Source: Talpa occidentalis | Lineage: Eukaryota; Chordata; Mammalia; Eulipotyphla; Talpidae | Assembly (NCBI RefSeq): GCF_014898055.3 | Contig: NW_023601212.1 | Location: forward strand, 51,262,329-51,326,328 | DNA: 64,000 bases | Reading direction: 5' to 3' | Part shown: positions 62,335 through 64,000 of the stretch, piece by piece | Position numbering within the stretch: the stretch's first letter is position 1 | Layout: each line of letters opens with the position of its first letter | Position numbers and translations under genes: made by a program | Notes under the pieces: model-generated | What the model saw: only the letters and a program-made list of their open reading frames with translations | The model's database searches: none | Told to the model about the DNA's origin: nothing

Positions 62335-62935
62335 TTATATTTATAATAGAGGAAAATTTGAAAGAACCTTAATGTTCATCAGTAGAGACATGGTGACAAA
62401 ATTATGGGATGTAGACCTAATAGAATATTATGTAGTCATTAAAACCTGTGATCTTAAAATATGTTGATGACATGGAAATAGAAGCAGGGTAAAAGGGGTC
62501 AATTATATGGTGAAGGATGGAATTAGACCGTTAGTAGTATACGTAATGTAGTATATACAGATGTTGATTTATAAAGTTGTATAGGGCTTCCCTGGTGGTG
62601 CAGGCAGTTGAACACAGCATTGTGAAGCTTTCTGCAGCCTCTGCAGTGTGGATTCGATTCTGGCCAACCAGGGAGATACCCACATAGTGCAGCAGACCTC
62701 TCCTGTCTTGCCCGCTGCTCCCCTCAGCAATGTATTTCAGTCAGTCTGCCTGTTCTGTTCCTTGCTCTGTCTCCAGTCAATCCTCTCACCCTCCCGCATA
62801 TCTGGCCTATACCCTGGTTCTTGTATGCATAAATAAATAAATCTTTAAAATAAAAATAAAGTTGTATACCTGAGACCTATGTAATGTTATAAACTAATGT
62901 TACTCCCATAGAAACTTAAAAATTATATTCCTAAA
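62335..62935 (+). mobile_element. Old L1 3' region split by a SINE
   Basis: tagaatattatgtagtcatt (end of ORF2-like region), gtatatacagatgttgattt, then after the SINE acctgagacctatgtaatgt and aactaatgttactcccatag are landmarks of old L1M-type 3' UTRs. Removing the SINE at 62584-62855 and one target repeat restores continuity. Confidence 0.65.
62584..62855 (+). mobile_element. tRNA-derived SINE inserted in an old L1
   Basis: Forward full-length copy, flanked by the perfect 13-bp repeat ataaagttgtata at 62571-62583 and 62856-62868. The flanks are old L1 3'-UTR that reads continuously if the SINE is removed. Confidence 0.94.
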
Positions 62936-63449
62936 ATAAAATATTATGTGTAAAACTGTAGATATAATATGCTCACAATTGTAGCTATAAATTTTTATAT
63001 TTTTGAAGGAAATAAATGAGACCAGAATTCCTCTTAGGGTGAGGACAATTTTTGTTTCAGAAAATATGTTGACTTTATTCAAGTAGAAAAGACAACGGAG
63101 ATTGAGTTCATAGGAAAAATAAAGCAAGTATAGAAAATATGAAGGGGTTGACAAGTGCGGTGTACTTTATAAAATGTAGTCATAGAAGGCTTTTCTGGTG
63201 GGTGACATTTGAGCAGAAATGTGGGATCTTGGAGCTATGCCAGGGTGCTTGCATGCTGGTGGCAAAATAAGCCTGATGTGAAAAATTGCCATGTGCAAAT
63301 TGCCACATGCTGGTGGCAAATTGACAGCAAATAATATTGAAGAGAACTTATTTGGTTCTAAAGCTTCTAAGGCAACTTGCTCTCACTCAAATAGCTCTTT
63401 CTTTTCTGCTGATGGAACAGTTTCATTTTTGCACTCTGCTCCTTAACAG

Positions 63450-63608
63450 GGTGGTGGTGATTGTCCAGAAATGAGTATTGGAGCCATAAAAATTGCCTTG
63501 GAAATTTCTCTTCCTGGTTCTTTCATCTATGTCTTCACGGATGCTCGGTCCAAGGATTATCGGCTCACTCATGAGGTGCTGCAGCTTATCCAACAGAAAC
63601 AGTCACAA
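63450..63608 (+). CDS. HMCN1: Hemicentin-1 early coding exon (vWA domain, part 2)
   Basis: A 159-bp exon of 53 whole codons, running from [19 protein letters not shown] through the hydrophobic strand [15 protein letters not shown] to [15 protein letters not shown]. The acceptor is cttaacag at 63449, with a pyrimidine tract upstream and a CTGAT branch-like site at 63408-63412. The donor is caa|gtaagt at 63609. This continues the hemicentin-1 vWA domain. FTDA supplies the acidic residue of the late MIDAS motif, and GGGD occupies the loop where many vWA domains carry the MIDAS Thr. Both exon ends are phase 0. An open frame starting at Met 63471 runs past the donor to 63722, but only by reading into the intron. 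The first two exon bases extend a GGT GGT GGT run. There is no disabling change, so the gene looks intact here. Confidence 0.95.
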
Positions 63609-64000
63609 GTAAGTAGCATGAACACTCATACATTCCCATCTGTCAGGAATATAGAATGGGAGGCTTCCTTTCCTGTTATGTGTCAAATATCAATGTTTTC
63701 ATTTACTGATGCATATATGTAGGTGTCATATAGGTGTTATTGGCACCTAGCATATGAATGCCATGTTTTTCAATAGAGAAGTGTTTAATTAAGGTGCTTA
63801 TCCTTATAATTGACAAAAAAAGAGCCTTAAAAATGGCCTAAATTTCAAATGACCCCTGATAGGTGGAATCTTAATCAGAGTTACTCATTGTATCAATTAG
63901 CAACATGTTTTCTCACAGCCTTAAAACAGTAAACAGTTATTTCTCACATGTTTGCAGAACACTGTTGATCTAGATCTGCCTTGTTCATCTGTGTGTAGAC
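63609..64000 (+). other. HMCN1: HMCN1 next intron, start only
   Basis: Begins with the gtaagt donor directly after the CAA codon at 63606-63608 and continues to the window end. I see no further exon, which would continue the vWA domain with a Val-rich strand, and no recognisable repeat. Confidence 0.9.

Larger units (their letters stand above)
48818..63449 (+). other. HMCN1: HMCN1 intron, complete (14,632 bp)
   Basis: Bounded by the gtgagt donor at 48818 and the cttaacag acceptor at 63449. It contains SINEs at 49174, 50785, 52079, 59513 and 62584, L1 pieces at 50918, 55936 and 62335, MIR-type remnants, microsatellites, and two local duplications (53019/53597 inverted, 54896/55231 direct). 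No additional exon is evident. Confidence 0.9.

Noticed and set aside
48747..63608. Possibility that the two exons belong to a processed or dead copy of HMCN1
   Set aside because: Introns are present, all four splice sites are consensus and both frames are open, so this is the functional-type locus.

Overview
The window is non-coding-rich nuclear DNA from a placental mammal, and it lies inside one large gene. Two short exons on the + strand (48747-48817 and 63450-63608) are joined by consensus GT-AG introns. They encode consecutive parts of the N-terminal von Willebrand factor A domain of hemicentin-1 (HMCN1), a giant extracellular-matrix protein. No exon for the signal peptide or the first part of the vWA domain is visible, so bases 1-48746 are read as an upstream intron that begins outside the window. 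Bases 48818-63449 are a complete 14.6-kb intron, and 63609-64000 starts the next intron. No second protein-coding gene, tRNA, rRNA, CRISPR or bacterial feature is present. || The species is not named. About 22 copies of one tRNA-derived SINE (roughly 270 bp, about one per 3 kb) dominate the young repeats. The head keeps an A box, a B box (GGTTCGATCC) and a TCCCTGG/CCAGGGA stem resembling tRNA-Glu. The tail is (AAAT)n-CTTTAAA. It does not look like Alu, rodent B1/B2, carnivore SINEC, ruminant or cetacean tRNA-SINEs, or the horse element. A bat lineage is one possibility, held loosely; a Dfam search would settle it. || Layout: 1-9.1 kb holds SINEs, an old L1 3' end carrying an inverted local copy, an ancient unnamed repeat and a twin-primed L1 (7172-9092). 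9.1-22.5 kb is mostly unique AT-rich intron with a few SINEs, an L1 scrap and a strong CTCF-like motif at 18572. 22.6-25.7 kb holds a probable solo LTR, a double SINE and an L1 whose 5' junction carries a 70-bp fold-back of its own target flank. 25.7-36 kb is sparse, with MIR and L1 scraps. 36.8-40.4 kb is a SINE cluster. 40.4-48.7 kb has a GC-richer unassigned block and L1 pieces, ending at the first exon. 48.8-63.4 kb is the complete intron, with L1 and SINE copies, two local duplications and microsatellites. || The main points of interest are genome-dynamics scars: three inverted local duplications, a direct duplication, a short-form SINE variant, a composite double SINE and an L1 with probable 3' transduction. 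I found no sign of a new functional system.
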